DNA of 64,000 nucleotides from Metallyticus violacea (GCA_030762175.1 CM060831.1:81152001-81216000); one strand, 5' to 3'; positions 11,123-23,654 are shown, counted from the first letter of the stretch. Program-made: numbers and translations. Notes: generated by a model not told the origin, from the sequence alone.

Positions 11123-14100
11123 TCTGTAATGTTTCAGATTAATAAAAAATTTAATTTTTTTTTCTTTTAAATTTTACAGTTTTGTAGTTAGTATCCACAG
11201 TTAATAAGATAAGGAAGGAGCAACATTCATGTTTTATCCCATAAAGCTATGGTTAAAGTCTAAAATAAACTTTTATTTTTTATTTATTTTGTTAAATGAA
11301 ATAAGCACCAGTGTTTTAAATTTGATTACTAGGGAAGGGATTTTCTTGAATCCAAATCCAAATCTGAATCCTAAAAGGTTCTCAAATCCCTAAAATCTCC
11401 CAAATCCGTCATATTAGAAGGGGAGTAAGAAAAGGAAAAATGAAAAAAAACTTAAAATTCGTGAGTCCTGAGGTGCATTTCCACATTTTCAACATAATTT
11501 TACTAAAAAAGTGAACAACAGTTTACATTTATGTCATTTTTTTTAATATCAAAAGTTTTGAAACCTTTTTAAATCAAAGCAAGTGTAGATGAAGTTTATT
11601 TCAAGAATTAATGTATATAACACTAAACATTGAACACTATATTCTTTCCAGGAAATTTAAGAAAAATAAATGTTTCAGAGTTAATAAAAACACTAAAGCA
11701 CTGAACTCTTTCCAGGCTATCTGAAAAAATTAAAAACCTCTAATGGAAATTTATATTTAAAAACACTAGCATTCAAACTCATTCTGGGTCTAGCCTACTT
11801 AATTTTTATTAATTATGATACCTGATGAGCTTTCTATAAATGTTGATGGTGGTATGAGTAAGAAATTTTAGAGAGTTTTCTAAAACGTTATATTTTTTGT
11901 GGAGTATTTAAAGATGTCCACGTTTCTTCTACGTACATATTAGACTTCTTCAAGAGACAAATATTAACTCTGCTCACTGCTGAAAGATGGTGCCAAAATT
12001 TGAGAATAGTAATTCATAATGTTATAAATTTCTTGTTGTTCAGTTTTCAAAATTTTATTGGTAATGACTTTGTTCTAATTCCTGTAATCTGCTTGCAAAA
12101 TACTAATATTACTATTATAATACTAATATTAGAAATGCCAAATGCTGATTTTACTTTCTAAAGATTTCCTTTACTCAAAATTATACTTCCTTTGAATTGG
12201 GGATACAGCATAATATTAAAAGCCTATAATTAATTCATCTCAAGATGTAAGTCATTTAAAAACCAAGTATGGAAGCTAAAGTTCATTTGAAGTGTTGTAG
12301 AATATTATTGATACTATTCAATCAAGGAATTATTTCTGAGATTGTTACTCAGCTGATTTCGTCACTGTTGAACACATTTGGTACTTATATCATTTCTTCT
12401 ATAGTTGTCCACTGTCCAGCACTAAGATCTATCTGAAAATTGAAGTCTGAAGCAAATAATAAAACAGCTTGCTTTTGTTCCATACCATAAGTGAGCTGTG
12501 AAGCTGAAAATTCTACCTAGACTGTTTGTATGAGGTGGGATCTAAGTTCGTAAGATATTCATGGCTTTAGAACAGCACTTGAAATGTTGCATCACTGAGG
12601 CAGGCTGACATTATTTCCTTAATTTAAGTCTTGTTAAGTAGCCCATCTTTGATAATTGAATAGTATGAGGCATTGCAAGTGGTCAGCAGTACTGTGTTTT
12701 AAAGCTACAACCATATTAAGCCCAATATCTCAACTTTTTCTAAGAGATTCCATTTTTTCATAAGTGCTTCCTGCTTGGGACGGTATTTTTGGCTCAAGGT
12801 GATTTATTCAGTTTTTAAATTCTTTTGATCTTTCACTATGGACACTGGTTTGCAGGCTAATAATTTTGTTCAAGGTCGTCTTTTTTCAGATATGGAGTTC
12901 TTTGACATACTGTAAATTTATGACTTCTGACACACCCAGAGCACTTGTGCTCAAGATTTTTATGCCCTGAAAAATATCTCAAACTTGGGTTTAAACTTGC
13001 AAAAACTCAAGTTATCACAGCCCAGCAAGGCACAGCATTGAAGAATTGATGGAATTGTGTTATGATGACTCTGGATTGGCATCTATCACTTAGTAATGAA
13101 GCAATACAGTTTGCAAACTTTGAGTTTGACTCAACATTTGCCACCTTTGGCATTAAGATATCTCCTCTCTGTTAATGTGAATAACATATGATAGAATGTA
13201 GCTTTCTCCTTGCAAAAAAACCACATATTTTCATTTGAACAAGAAAGATAGTCACAAAAATGGAGATGATAATGTATAATTCAAAATCTTTTGAGCAGCT
13301 ATAATTGTTTTCTTTATTACATATAAAATAACTTTATTCTAAAAGCTGCAGGCTTTGGTGCAGTTAGATTGATGTTTAGTCTCCTTAAATTTACTAAAAT
13401 TGTAAAATTAAACATTAGCTAATGATTTATATTAGCCTTCCAGCTTAAGTTCATAAAATATGAATTTGTACCAAAGGCAAAAAGCCAAGGAACTTGCTCT
13501 GCTATCCAGAAGTGTCCTCTGTAGTCCTGAATATCATATTTATATACAATATATTGGCATTAAATTCTGATGAGCAGATTCACTGATGATTATATGGAAA
13601 AAGAGTAAATATGGATTACACACAGAACAATGTGTAAGAGAAACAGAAATTACCACTTATTAACTGCAAAAGAACTACAATGAATATTTTCATAGTAGTT
13701 AACAAAGTACTACAAAGAAACATAGATGAATAGAGTTCACTGCTGGATTTTTCATTGCAATGCTTAAAGAGAAATTAATTGAACTGAACAACATCTTTTT
13801 ATCAAATGCAATTTTCATTCAAAGATGCCGTTTCATATAAAATTATACTTCGCATAACTTACATTATAGGGAATATGTTCTCTTTTCCCTGTTTTTGATT
13901 AAGAATTATAATGATTGGGGTTACCTAGACACTGGAAGTTTTATATCTAATATGGAAGTGTTATAAAACAGTTTATGATGAATAAAAAATATTATAATTT
14001 TCCTAGGAAATTTAGCAATTTCTCAGGATGGGACATTAAAAATTTAAGAGTAAAAAAGAGAAGAAGAATGAAGACAGAGGAACAGGAGGAAGGAGAAGAG

Positions 14101-14137
14101 AAAGGGGGACAGGAGAAGAAATAAAGAAATCTTAAAT
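11123..14137. other. No recognised gene (about 3 kb)
   Basis: AT-rich sequence. Between about 12300 and 13200 the minus strand reads as short open blocks broken by stops, which could be an old coding relic, but I recognise no motif. A purine-rich run (gaagaag/aggagaag) lies at 14050-14125. Confidence 0.4.
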
Positions 14138-14672
14138 AAGTGTACTTACGAAGCTGTTGACAATGGAGTGGTATATATATAAACAATGTATACAGTTTTT
14201 TTCACACTAACTCCATTCACTTACATAAATTTGGAACATATGTTTCGGGAGCGATCCCTCCCATCTTCAGCCTGTTGACAAACTGTTGTTAAACGTGGCG
14301 GTTGGGTCTCTTGATGTTCTTGTGGCGGCATCTGTTGGTTCTATTAGGAATTTGCTGAGTTCATCCAATGGAGGGATATCGAAATTCATCAAATTATCCT
14401 TATTTTTTGTAATGAAAATGTTTTCCCAAGTGGAAAGTTCTATTGTATTATGAAGTTGTTTAAGTAGTTTTATCTCTGGTTTAATTTCATGATTTTTATT
14501 CCAAAAGTGCGCTGCTATTGCTGATTTATCAATTTGTTTTAAGCGAATATTTCTGAAGTGTTCTTTTTTCCGGATTCCCAAATTCCTCTTCGTTTTTCCA
14601 ATGTATTTTTTGTCGCACTCTGCACATTCTATTTCGTAAATACCTGACTTTTGTTCTGTTGGCATGTAGTCT
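14138..14672 (-). pseudogene. 5'-truncated PLE, GIY-YIG C-terminus and 3' end
   Basis: 3' end of a Penelope-like element on the minus strand, nearly identical in sequence to the copies in the composite at 39.6-41.0 kb. The open frame 14267-14665 (132 codons) begins at MPTEQKSGIYEIEC and carries GIY, then YIGKTKRNLGIR (YIG and the conserved Arg) and STWENIF (conserved Glu). These are the GIY-YIG nuclease residues, and all look intact. The RT and linker are missing: homology stops at about 14672, mid-protein. The stop UGA lies inside the hammerhead box (14264-14270). The tail runs to 14138 (gtacttacgaagctg). I found no convincing target duplication. Confidence 0.9.
14235..14270 (-). ncRNA. Hammerhead ribozyme-like motif
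   Basis: Minus strand: CTGAAGA (14270-14264), extra T, 5-bp stem II GGGAG/CTCCC, GAAA (14246-14243), perfectly self-complementary stem III ACATATGT, then U as the residue before the cleavage site. All invariant core residues I can check are present. It overlaps the stop codon of the preceding GIY-YIG frame. Confidence 0.75.
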
Positions 14673-14756
14673 TAGTATATTCCCAATAAACAAACCATTT
14701 ATAGACGATGCAAAAGCTCTGAAAGTGCAAAATAATATTTGCAGTGTGAAAGTTAT

Positions 14757-14900
14757 AGGTCACTGAGGTCCTTAAGGCATGGATTCGTGAATGGGAGATC
14801 TGGGGTTTGATTCCTGCCAGGACTATCCTCCCTTACTGAGGTTTTTCCAGGTTTTTCCTCATAAATGGCAAATGCCAGGGAAGTAACCTAAAATGTAAAA
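14757..14900 (+). repeat. SINE-A, diverged copy
   Basis: Box A-like gaggtccttaaggcatgg and box B-like ggtttgattcctgcc are followed by the family body (tgaggtttttccaggttttt, ggcaaatgccaggga). It is clearly older than the 21.3- and 45.4-kb copies and lacks the 3' end. Confidence 0.75.
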
Positions 14901-15084
14901 GTCCAAAAATAAATATTGCTACAATTTAATTTTTGACACTTTGTAAATATAGATTGAAGAATTTTATAAAATTTGAATAGGCATTCTAATAATCTTTTAT
15001 TTCTCAGGATTAGAAATACAAACAAATTATTGATTGATAAAGAAAACAAAGTGGAAATACTAGATTAATTGTTTAGTAATCAAT

Positions 15085-16120
15085 GTTTTCATGGTTATTT
15101 CAACACTCAGTACCTAGTGTGTCCTCCGTGAGCTGGGGTTACTTCATAACACCACGTGGCATGCTTCACACCAGCCTCCTAAGAAAGATTTGTGGGAATC
15201 TCTCCCATTTTTCAGTGAGTGCATTTGGAATTCTCTCAGGTTCTGTCGCACAGCAGGGCGCCTGTGTCAAGTTTTTCCAATTTATCCCACAGGTGGTCAA
15301 TTGGATTGAGGTCAAGACTGCATGCAGGCCAGTCCATCACCCTAATTTCGCATTCTTGTAGGACATCTTTGGTATTCCATGCTATATGAGATTTAGCATT
15401 ATCATGCATTAGAAGAAAATTAGGGTTCATACCATAAGCAAAGGGTATGACATGTTGAAGAATAACGTCATTAATGTAAATATCAGCATTCATGCGCTGT
15501 GGGACAACAAGCTCTGTTTGAGACTCAATAGTAATGCCAGTTCAAACCATAATCAAACGGCCTCCAAAGCTGTCATGTTCAATAATGGTGGCCGGAACAA
15601 GACATTCACCAGGACGTCATATACATGTATACAACCATCGCAACCTGTCAAACAAAATCTTGACTCATTTGTGAACAGCCTTCCATTGGCGGAGCTGCCA
15701 ATTGAGATTATTCTGAGCAAATCTCAGTCTGGCTTCCTTGTGCTGACATGTTAAACGAGGGGCTTTAAAGGGAATTGCCTAGATCTCAGTCTGTTTCTTA
15801 TAGTCTGGTCAGCAATCACCACTCCAGTTGTTGTTCGCATATCATTTGTAGATCTCTGGCTAAATCTGCATCTGTGCAAAGCTGATAGGACAAAATATCT
15901 ATCCTGTACCTTTGTTATCTTCTTCTTACGTCCTTGTTCAGGCCACTTCTTGTATCAATGTGTCTCTATATATCACCTCCAAACCCTATGGACAACAGAA
16001 GGCTGACATGAAAGAATTCTGAAGACAAAGCGAATGGAATGGCCATCTTCAATCCATGCAATTGCTTGTGCGACTTATGTTTCATTCAGACCTATCATTG
16101 CTCTATATTAGCCTCAGAGA
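15085..16120 (-). pseudogene. Tc1-like transposase relic
   Basis: Minus-strand relic of a Tc1/mariner-superfamily DDE transposase. The upper part (about 15700-15500) reads FTNESRFCLTGCDG, matching the first catalytic Asp region, with Asp replaced by Asn. The frame 15236-15493 has LLMHDNAKSH (second Asp) and SLDLNPIDHLW (third acidic position, with Asp where Tc1 elements usually have Glu), 34 residues apart as in DD34E/D. Several stops and frameshifts make it inactive. The region between 15750 and 16110 fits the N-terminal DNA-binding part but is too decayed to read. Confidence 0.8.
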
Positions 16121-16861
16121 ACAAAAATAACAATTTCATACCACTGTAAAGCAGAAATATGCTTAAATAAATAAAGCAAGAAAGAGGGAATAATATTTAA
16201 AATGCTGATTTAAGAGCAATGAAAATACTAGTTTCTCTTTTTAATTTTGATTTATACGAAAACCATTTACAGTTTTCCTCATGGTATCTTTTCAAAAAAT
16301 AATTTCAGTAAAAGTGGAAAATGTATTGATATTAGTTTATAGTATTAAACTACACTATTATTACAAAAATGTTTGTCTATCTAACAGCATTTTTATTATT
16401 TAGCATGCACAGTTTGACAGCAGAGTTAAATGAAATGCACAACTTTCTCCTGCACACTTTTCTTCCTTCTAGCTGTATATTTATGTTTTAATGAAACTCA
16501 ATACTGTTTCAACTCCAGTTATGTCTTTCCTTGTATTCTCTTTGCACAATATTAAGAAAGCATTACTTAGACAATCACATTCTGCACTAGTCTAGAATGT
16601 TTTACATATTTATAAAGTAATAAAATTGGAATTACATTGAATTTGTCTTGTTATTTTTTATCCTTTCCATAACTTTTGGTTATAGTAATTTAAGAATTTT
16701 TTCATGTTTACATACACACAAACATAAAATTGAGTTTTAGTTGCTAAGTGCAATGAGCCTACTCGGAGCCATGCTGTAGAACTTGGACTGCAACATGTAT
16801 ATACATATATATAAACATGAAACATTCTTAAATTACTATATTTATACGACATGAGAAAGAA
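16121..16861. other. No recognised feature
   Basis: AT-rich. Minor tatacatatata-type runs near 16795. No gene supported. Confidence 0.45.
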
Positions 16862-17150
16862 ACTTTGGTATGACTGAAACATCTATTAATACTTGGCTGA
16901 TAGAACATAAGTAACATTTATACCTTAATCAGTCAGAAAAATCTGTGATTGCAGAGCATGCCATTCAAAATAGCCATGGGATAAAATTTGAAAAAGCAAA
17001 AGTACATAATTATAAAAAGTAACAGGATATTTTTATCTGGCCAGAAGAGAAGCCTTAAAAATAGAGCAACATTCAGATAATATAAACAAAGATAGAGGTT
17101 TTCAAATAAGAAAGATTTGGAATCCATTATTGCTCAACAAGTATCTGCAT
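16862..17150 (+). pseudogene. GIY-YIG C-terminal relic of a second PLE clade
   Basis: Plus-strand reading gives LIEHK, a stop, then HLYLNQSEKSVIAEHAIQ, HGIKFEKAKV and later KIEVFK and FGIHYCS. This fits the alternative GIY-YIG C-terminus (SAIAEH...GH.I.F..., ending in a G..L...W.P block) found in some PLE families. It differs from the SAIAxHFW...NFD type elsewhere in this window. It contains stops and has no RT attached. Confidence 0.6.
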
Positions 17151-17206
17151 CACAATTTTCCCACCACTTCTACTCCCTCTGCCTTCTAACACTTTTCATT
17201 CTTGAT

Positions 17207-17425
17207 TGTACTTATGAAGCTGTAGACAATGAAGTGGTAATATATTCTATAAGAATGTATTAAATATGTTCACACTAACACCACTTATACAGCATTAGAA
17301 CATGTTTCTGGGGCAGTTGACCTAACAGCTAATGATGCAAACCATTGCCCCAGAAACATGTCCTAACATTATATAAGTGCAGTAGGTGTGAACATTATTT
17401 AATACATTCTTATAGGGTATACTTT
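17207..17425. repeat. PLE fold-back with decayed hammerhead
   Basis: Arms 17247-17315 and 17346-17415 are inverted copies (ctataagaatgtatt ... tgtttctggggca / tgccccagaaaca ... aatacattcttatag). The left side also keeps the PLE 3' tail gtacttatgaagctg at 17208. In the right half, CTAATGA (17328-17334; invariant G mutated), a short hairpin, GAAA and self-complementary ACATGT remain. In the left half only the part from stem II outward is present. Confidence 0.7.
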
Positions 17426-17629
17426 TCAGTCTACTGAATGTGTTTCCCATAGTTTTGGCAAAACATTTGGTTTTAAATTTAAAGTTAATTTAATTCAACA
17501 ACCATGCCAAAATAGCCCAGTAATGATCAATTTCAATAATAACACCAGTCATGAAGAATGTTATAAAAAATGTTCTTGTAAGATCTATCTCTCTTCTGAA
17601 TTTATCATGAAGGTTCTGACTTACTCTGT

Positions 17630-18745
17630 ATATATAGGGTGCAGCACTGGAATATGACAGTGTTTAGAATGCACTCATTTCTAGCGGTTTTCAGTGTTGC
17701 TAATGATATTCCTAAATCATGCAATAGTTTTCTCAGTGCTGTGAAAGATAATTTGGTTAACTGGTCTGTGGCAGAAAAGGAGATTTATAAATTAATTTAA
17801 TATCGCATGGCATGAAAGAATTCTGTACCAAGCACTATCCTAAAAAGGGTAAGTAAATTTAACAATTCTGGCAATGTTTGTGACATCTTTGTTGGCAGTG
17901 CAAAAACAGTCCACATGCCTGAGAACATTGCAAGAGTTAGAGAAGCTATGCAGCTCTGCAAGGCATCAGTCAATGGTTTTGAATCTATCAGACATAAATT
18001 TTCACTGCATCTTACATTGTGACTTCAAATTTTACCATAAAAATGTCAATTTGTGCATCAAGTTAAACCAAATGATAAACTTCTTCAAATGCAGTTTATG
18101 TAGACAGTTTAATAACACTTTGAAATCTAAACTGGATGTTATGAACAGACTGATTATGTCAGAAGAGGCACATTTCCACCTTTTTGATTATGAAAATAAA
18201 TAGAATTTTTGCTACTAGAGTGAACAACCTTTACAGGAATGGGAAAAACCCATGCACAATGGAAAAGTCTGGTGTGGCATCTCTGTCTTTGGAATTATTG
18301 GCCCATACATTTTTAAAGAAGGTAGTTATACTGTGACCATCAACTCAGAACAGTATCAACAATTACTCATAGTACTGGAAATTCCTGATGAAATTAATTT
18401 TGATGGTATATTATGGTTTCAGCAAAATGGTGCCATAGCCCACACTGCTCATGGTTCAATATATTGCCTTTGAAACATATTTCCAGGATGCTTAATTTCA
18501 CAATTAGGAGACATAGCCTGGCCGCCAAGATCTCCTGATCTTATTGCAGCTTATCTTCCTATGTGGTTATTTGAAAAGTAGGGTGCATCGCAACAAGCCT
18601 CACATCATCATCCAGGTGAAAGAAAGCATAAGGAATGAAATTACTGCATTGATCCTCTTTTGTTGGGGTGAGTCATGCAGAACTTTCACAGCAGTTTGCA
18701 GGAATGCATTTGTTGCCGTGCAGGCTATTTACAAAATGTAGTTTT
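17630..18745 (+). pseudogene. IS630/Tc1-mariner-type transposase relic
   Basis: Plus-strand remnant of the long DDE transposase type common in insect genomes and often labelled Tc3-like. Blocks in order: a helix-turn-helix remnant at about 17880-17980; IMSEEAHFHL near 18155 (usual form has SDEAHFHL, first catalytic Asp changed to Glu); VWCGISVFGIIGPYIF near 18270; LWFQQNGAIAHTAH near 18415 (second Asp changed to Asn); and WPPRSPDL near 18520 (third Asp region lost). Two catalytic positions are altered and the frame is broken. The left end tatagggtgcagc resembles a terminal repeat start, but I cannot find its partner. Confidence 0.8.
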
Positions 18746-19542
18746 TAAAAAGTAATGAGAATTTATTAAACTGCATTGTACTAGCTCAGACCTAGTTTTG
18801 GAGCATCTATAAATCTTCCATGGGCTTCTGATAAATGCAGAACCTGGGTACTTCACCACTTGAAGCTTGAGAGCTTCTCAGTAGTTCCGCTTTGCTCTTT
18901 GACAACTTCAAGACTCGTACAAGATTAATTTTATTCATATTGAGTGATCATAAGGGAATTCTTGATATATTTGCTGTGAAATCAGGATCATGGGATATTT
19001 GTGAACCAGGCACAGAATTAGAAATAACTGCAAGTTCTTCTGCCTCTTGCTTCTCATCAAAAAATCAACACAGTAGGATTTGGGAGGTTGTGGGATAGGT
19101 AGCCCTTCAAAATATAGGAAGAACAAATAGCTGATGAGATGTTAGAATAATTAACACTCCATTTTGCTGTCTGGAAATATCATGCAAAACTAAACATTTT
19201 TGTATCACATGTCAGCTTCCTCTACATTATCAGAACTGCAAAGAACACAAATGCCATGTTTTGATTTGAGTTGTAAGCGCAAGTGTGTGGCCCCCAACTT
19301 TGATCCGTATCCCCTACTTAACAACAAAACGATAATACAAATAGTATGTTTTCTTTATGATGGCATAATTTTGACTAGAAAATTCATTTTGTCACAATTG
19401 TAACAAAATTGTTTGCATTATTTACACACTATGCAGCATGTTAAAGAAATGCAGATGAAAATGTTACTCACAGAAATCACATATGTATATTGTTAATTAT
19501 CTAGTGAATCTATTTCATAATGTTATACTCCACTTACTGTTG
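18746..19542. other. No recognised feature
   Basis: Short unrelated frames on both strands. No motif is recognised. Confidence 0.4.
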
Positions 19543-20186
19543 AATTATGCAAAACCATCCTCAGTTGCAAGTCAACTGTTGGATTTGTTGTTGATTGGCT
19601 GGACTTGGTGTAGCTTTCGTGGACATTTTATGAACTTCCGAATTAATTTGTCTTCTGTTGGGATCTCAAAGTTCATAACTTTATTCTCATATTTTTTATA
19701 TAGATTTTTTCCCCATCTCCACAGACCGGTCTATGTATTTTAATAATTTGACTTCCATTTCTATATCATGTTTATCTCTCCAAAAGTGATATGCAACTGC
19801 TGATTTTTCTATCTGATTGTACCTGATGTTTCTCCAGTGTTTCTGCAGCCTGATTCCAAAGCTTCTTTTTGTTTTTGCAATATATACTTTGTTACATTCT
19901 GAACCGTTAATTTTATATATTCCTGGCTTCTTCTCCTGAGGTATTCTATCATTATCATCAAAATTGAGCAGATTTTTAGGCCACTTGTTCACTGGGGACA
20001 AAGAAATCCCAAACTCTTGAAGTATTTTCTGGAATTTTTTGGTGGCCCAAGGATGATAAATTTCATGTGGAAGGATAGATTCTTTTATTGCTGTCAATGT
20101 TCTGACCTGCTTTAACCTCTTCTCTTGTTTAAATTTCTTGATTTTCTTATCTACAATTTCTTGGTCATATGTATATGCTGACAAGT
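19543..20186 (-). pseudogene. Penelope-like element, linker plus GIY-YIG domain
   Basis: The 162-codon open frame 19696-20184 (minus) covers the region between RT and nuclease (KIKKFKQEKRLKQ, YHPWATKKFQKIL) and the GIY-YIG domain (KKPGIYKINGSECN, VYIAKTKRSFGIR; YIG is changed to YIA). It continues after a frameshift to about 19560 with KKYENKVMNFEIP and KFIKCPRK. The 3' end stops inside a CTGAGGA hammerhead-type box near 19585-19579, so ribozyme and tail are largely lost. It is the same family as the 59.2-59.9-kb element. Confidence 0.85.
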
Positions 20187-21312
20187 CAGATTAACCAGAA
20201 GATATATGTCATATAACCTTGACCAGACTACTGCCCATGACCCACCATTCCAAATGCTACCCCAAACAGCCACATCAGGAATGTTTAAGATTTCTATGAT
20301 AATTTCATATGGTTTTTCACCAGCTCAGTAAATACAATTGTACCAACTCCAAATGATAGCTTGAATCATCATAACTTGCAATATGTCTCATGTCTCAGAT
20401 CATGCAACAGGCTAGGCCTTTAAAGCAATCTTAATCACCAGTTCAAGAGACTATTTTCTGGAGGACTTATGTACATTAATGAGTCCAGTGGTGGCTAAAT
20501 ATTAAGAACTCTAATGTGGCATTCTTCCTGTAAATAAAAGAGAAGAAGGAAATTAATAATTATGAAACTTCAAAGCAGAATTAAAATACACATATCTCTG
20601 TATTTCCCAATTAAGTTTACGTATTTTAATTGTAATGATTTCTGTATTTCCCAATTTTGTAAACTCATTTTATTTCAAATCTTTGTGCAATGCTTTTATA
20701 ATCAGCTAAAGTGAAAATTTTTAACAAAGAGTATTTATAACTCCAACTCTATTCGTGCATTTTCATGTTTCCTAAGCTGTGAGGTGTGGGACAATAGTTT
20801 GATAGGATTGCGGGGAAGGGAATGAGAAGGATAATATGTGGCAGAGTTCAAACCCTAATTGTTATGTTATTAGTTCTTTTCCTTGTTCTTGGTTTACTTC
20901 ATTATCACCTCAAACTAATGAGAAAAAAAATGTTGGCTAATCTAAAACATTTCTTTTATATAGATTAATTTTAATGCAAATTTTTCATGTTAGACTTTAT
21001 GACAAATTAAGTTGTAGTATTTTAAACTTGAATAAAATATTAGCTGTGTTGGCAATGCTTGCTCCATAGTGTCAATAAATTCATTAAGGTTTCTGTTCTT
21101 GTATTGGTAGTAAGCGAGTTTTATTTCTGTTAACTTCTGAAAATTTAAAAAGTACTTTTCGTTATGAAGCATATAATAGCACCTTGTGGACAAGTACAAG
21201 CAATTTAAAGTTTGAATCTATATTGGAACTACAACTATAGATTTGACCTTCCTAGACCAAAACTAAATATTCTGTACATTCAAAATGTATGTAATATCAC
21301 AAAATGGCATGC
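20187..21312. other. No recognised feature
   Basis: AT-rich. The phrase ctgtatttcccaatt occurs twice about 46 bp apart (20596, 20641). No gene is recognised. The minus frame 20990-21199 has no known motif. Confidence 0.4.
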
Positions 21313-21621
21313 ACCCTACAATTACCGCCACGGGTGGCCGAGGTCGTTAAGGCATGGAATCGTGAGCGGGAGGTCTGCGGTTCGAATCCCGCCAGGACCG
21401 TCCTCCCTGACTGGGGTTTTTTCCAGGTTTTCCTCAGTCTTCATAACTGGCAAATGCCGGGGAGGTACCTAAACTTAGGCCTGGAACGCTTCCTTCCTTA
21501 AAAAAAAAAAATCCTTTCCCTATATCATTTCATTTCATGTATCATCAGTGTCCACCGCCTGTGGTGCCTCTGTAGTAAAAACGGGCGTTAAACACTACTC
21601 AAAAAAAAAAAACCCTACAAT
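21313..21621 (+). repeat. SINE-A, full-length with 11-bp TSD
   Basis: tRNA-derived SINE. Box A is tggccgaggtcg (21335), box B ggttcgaatcc (21379-21389), then the body ccaggttttcctcag, aaatgccggggaggtacc, gtgtccaccgcctgtggtg, aaaaacgggcgttaaacac and a poly(A) tail. The target duplication accctacaatt occurs at 21313-21323 and 21611-21621. This is the clearest reference copy in the window together with 45.4 kb. Confidence 0.9.
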
Positions 21622-22012
21622 TTTTGTGTTTTAATAAGGGTTTGCAGCTACACGCGGCAATTATGGAATGATATTCACTTACTAATTAATATCTGGTGAT
21701 TGGTGATATTCTACTTTTTCCACTTCTGGTATATGAGTAAATAATGAAAATGGCATGTGTTTTGACTCTCATGATTCTCTACATGCTATCCGGGTCCCCC
21801 TAGTGGCAGCTCTGGAAAACAAAAGGTAAATAATTAAGGCGACCTATTCTCAAACATTACTGCAAGTAAGTGTTGTCCTAAATTGCTAGAAAATATGCAA
21901 GAATCTGACATTTTTGTGTTAAAAATAAAGGCTTGTAAGTGTGTTCAGTTGTTCAGATATAGTTGCATAAAGAAGGTTATGTGAAAAAGATTGTGACATG
22001 TTCAAAATGGAG

Positions 22013-22157
22013 CGTTTGCTCAAGTTAGACCAAAAACGTGTTCGAATGAACATTTCCAACGCTCTGTTGGCGCAGTTTAGGCGCAATAAATCCGAGCTTA
22101 GGCGCCGATTAATTACTGTAGATGAAACTTGGATACACCATTATACGCCCGAAACAT
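22013..22157 (+). mobile_element. Captured internal mariner fragment
   Basis: About 145 bp nearly identical to the transposase coding sequence of the mariner at 24209-25489, in opposite orientation (compare about 24815-24960). It encodes LLKLDQKRVRMNIS through VDETWIHHYTPET, including the first catalytic Asp. It has no TIRs and sits abruptly at the start of a different mariner relic. Confidence 0.8.
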
Positions 22158-23085
22158 TAAGTTCTTTACAAAAGAAGTAATTATTCCAAATGAAAGTAAA
22201 CAGCGATTGGACGGTGTAGTATGGGGAAGCACTCCCCTCGTATTCTACCATAAAAGAATGGGCCAAACTTTTTCGAATGGGTCGAGAAAGCATTAAAGAC
22301 GAAGGGCGTGCAGGTCGGTCCTAGGAGATGCTCTCTGCTGAAAATATCGCTCATGTGGAAGGAGAAATTTGGAAGACCGGCGACTCAAAGTTACAGAAAT
22401 AGCACCAAGGTTGGGCCTTTCTAAAACAACAGTCCTTCGAATTATTCATGAACATTTAAACATGAATAAGGTTCGTGCCTAGACTTCTTTCCTTAGTTCA
22501 AAAGCAGCAAAGAGTCATCTGTTACTTCATTTTTGGAGCTCTGCCGTGGCAACGAGAGAGAAGTTCTGCAAACCATTGTTACACGAAATGAAACAATGTT
22601 CCTCTACTATGATCCCTTGTACAAAAGAGAATCAATGGAGTGACGTAAACCTGGCGAAGTACCACCTCTAAAGGCCAAGGTCACTCAGTCAACCAAGAAG
22701 ATCACGGTCACAATCTTTTGGGACTGTGAAGGAATACTCTTCATCGACTTCAAAGAGAGTAACACCACAGTATATGGGGAGTACTACGCTGACCTACTAC
22801 ACAGACTACGTGCTTCCCTCAAAGAGAAAAGGCGAAGAAAGCTGAGTGGTGGTGTGCGCCTTCTTCACGGCAACGCTCCTGTACACACAACTCTTGTTGC
22901 AAAGGAAGTTATGAAGAAATGTGACTTCAAGTAGATCGACTATCCACGCTACAGCCCAGATCTAGCTCCCAGTGACTATTTCCTCTTCTGAAGACTCAAG
23001 AAGGACCTTCAAGGAAGGAAATTTAAGTGTGACGAAGAAGTGATGGATGCTGTTTATGCCCATTTTGCAGACTAGACTTCTAACT
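22158..23085 (+). pseudogene. Second mariner-family transposase relic
   Basis: Plus-strand relic of a different mariner lineage. Readable blocks: PSYSTIKEWAKLFRMGRESIKDE (22240-22310, N-terminal DNA-binding region); RNETMFLYYDPLYKRESME (first catalytic Asp replaced by Asn, about 22590); ITVTIFWDCEGILFIDF (about 22700); LLHGNAPVHTT (second Asp replaced by Gly, about 22865); YSPDLAPSDYFLF (third Asp kept, about 22955). Many in-frame stops occur. The GC content and CpG count are higher than in the surroundings. A G-run lies just after the end (about 23092). Confidence 0.85.
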
Positions 23086-23654
23086 AATTTGGGGGGGGGG
23101 ATTAAAATGTTAATTCAAAGATGTGAGAAGTGTATAGCAATAAAAGGTAACTATATTGAAAAGTGAAATATAGTTTTTGTGTTTACGATACCTAGTAAAT
23201 GGTTAGCCAGAAAATCTGCGGTCCTACCCTCGTACCGCTTACATGCAACCTAGCAGATCGATATGAGCTTTCCTATCATAGTTGCATTGGCAAGATGGTC
23301 TTTAAGGCAATGTCCAGTTCAGCTCTAAAGTTAACAAGTTTCCGGTAACGGATTTAGCGAATCGTTGCTTTCGTCATGTTCTCGAAGTGTAAGCTCCAAA
23401 GCACTACAAATTTCTTTTCGATGACAGGCACCGATTTTTTCGCAATTGATTATTTTGTTGCATTCCTTAAATGCAATTTAATGTCTCGAGTGCCCAAATT
23501 CAAACAGTAAGTTTGAATGCTTTTGATGCTATCGTGCTTTTTAATTTTCAGAGACAAATGTCTCAAATGATCGTTTTAGTCCAAGCACTTTTAGCAGATT
23601 TCTTTCCAAACAACAAACTGAGCAAACATAAACAATTATCACATATATCAAACC
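23086..23654. other. No recognised feature
   Basis: Moderately CpG-containing sequence between the mariner relic and SINE-A. No gene supported. Confidence 0.4.

Noticed and set aside
21212..21501. Open frames encoding RPR-rich peptides at SINE-A copies (also 23471-23752, 29428-29616)
   Set aside because: They are translations of the tRNA-derived head; the same peptide recurs wherever the SINE occurs.
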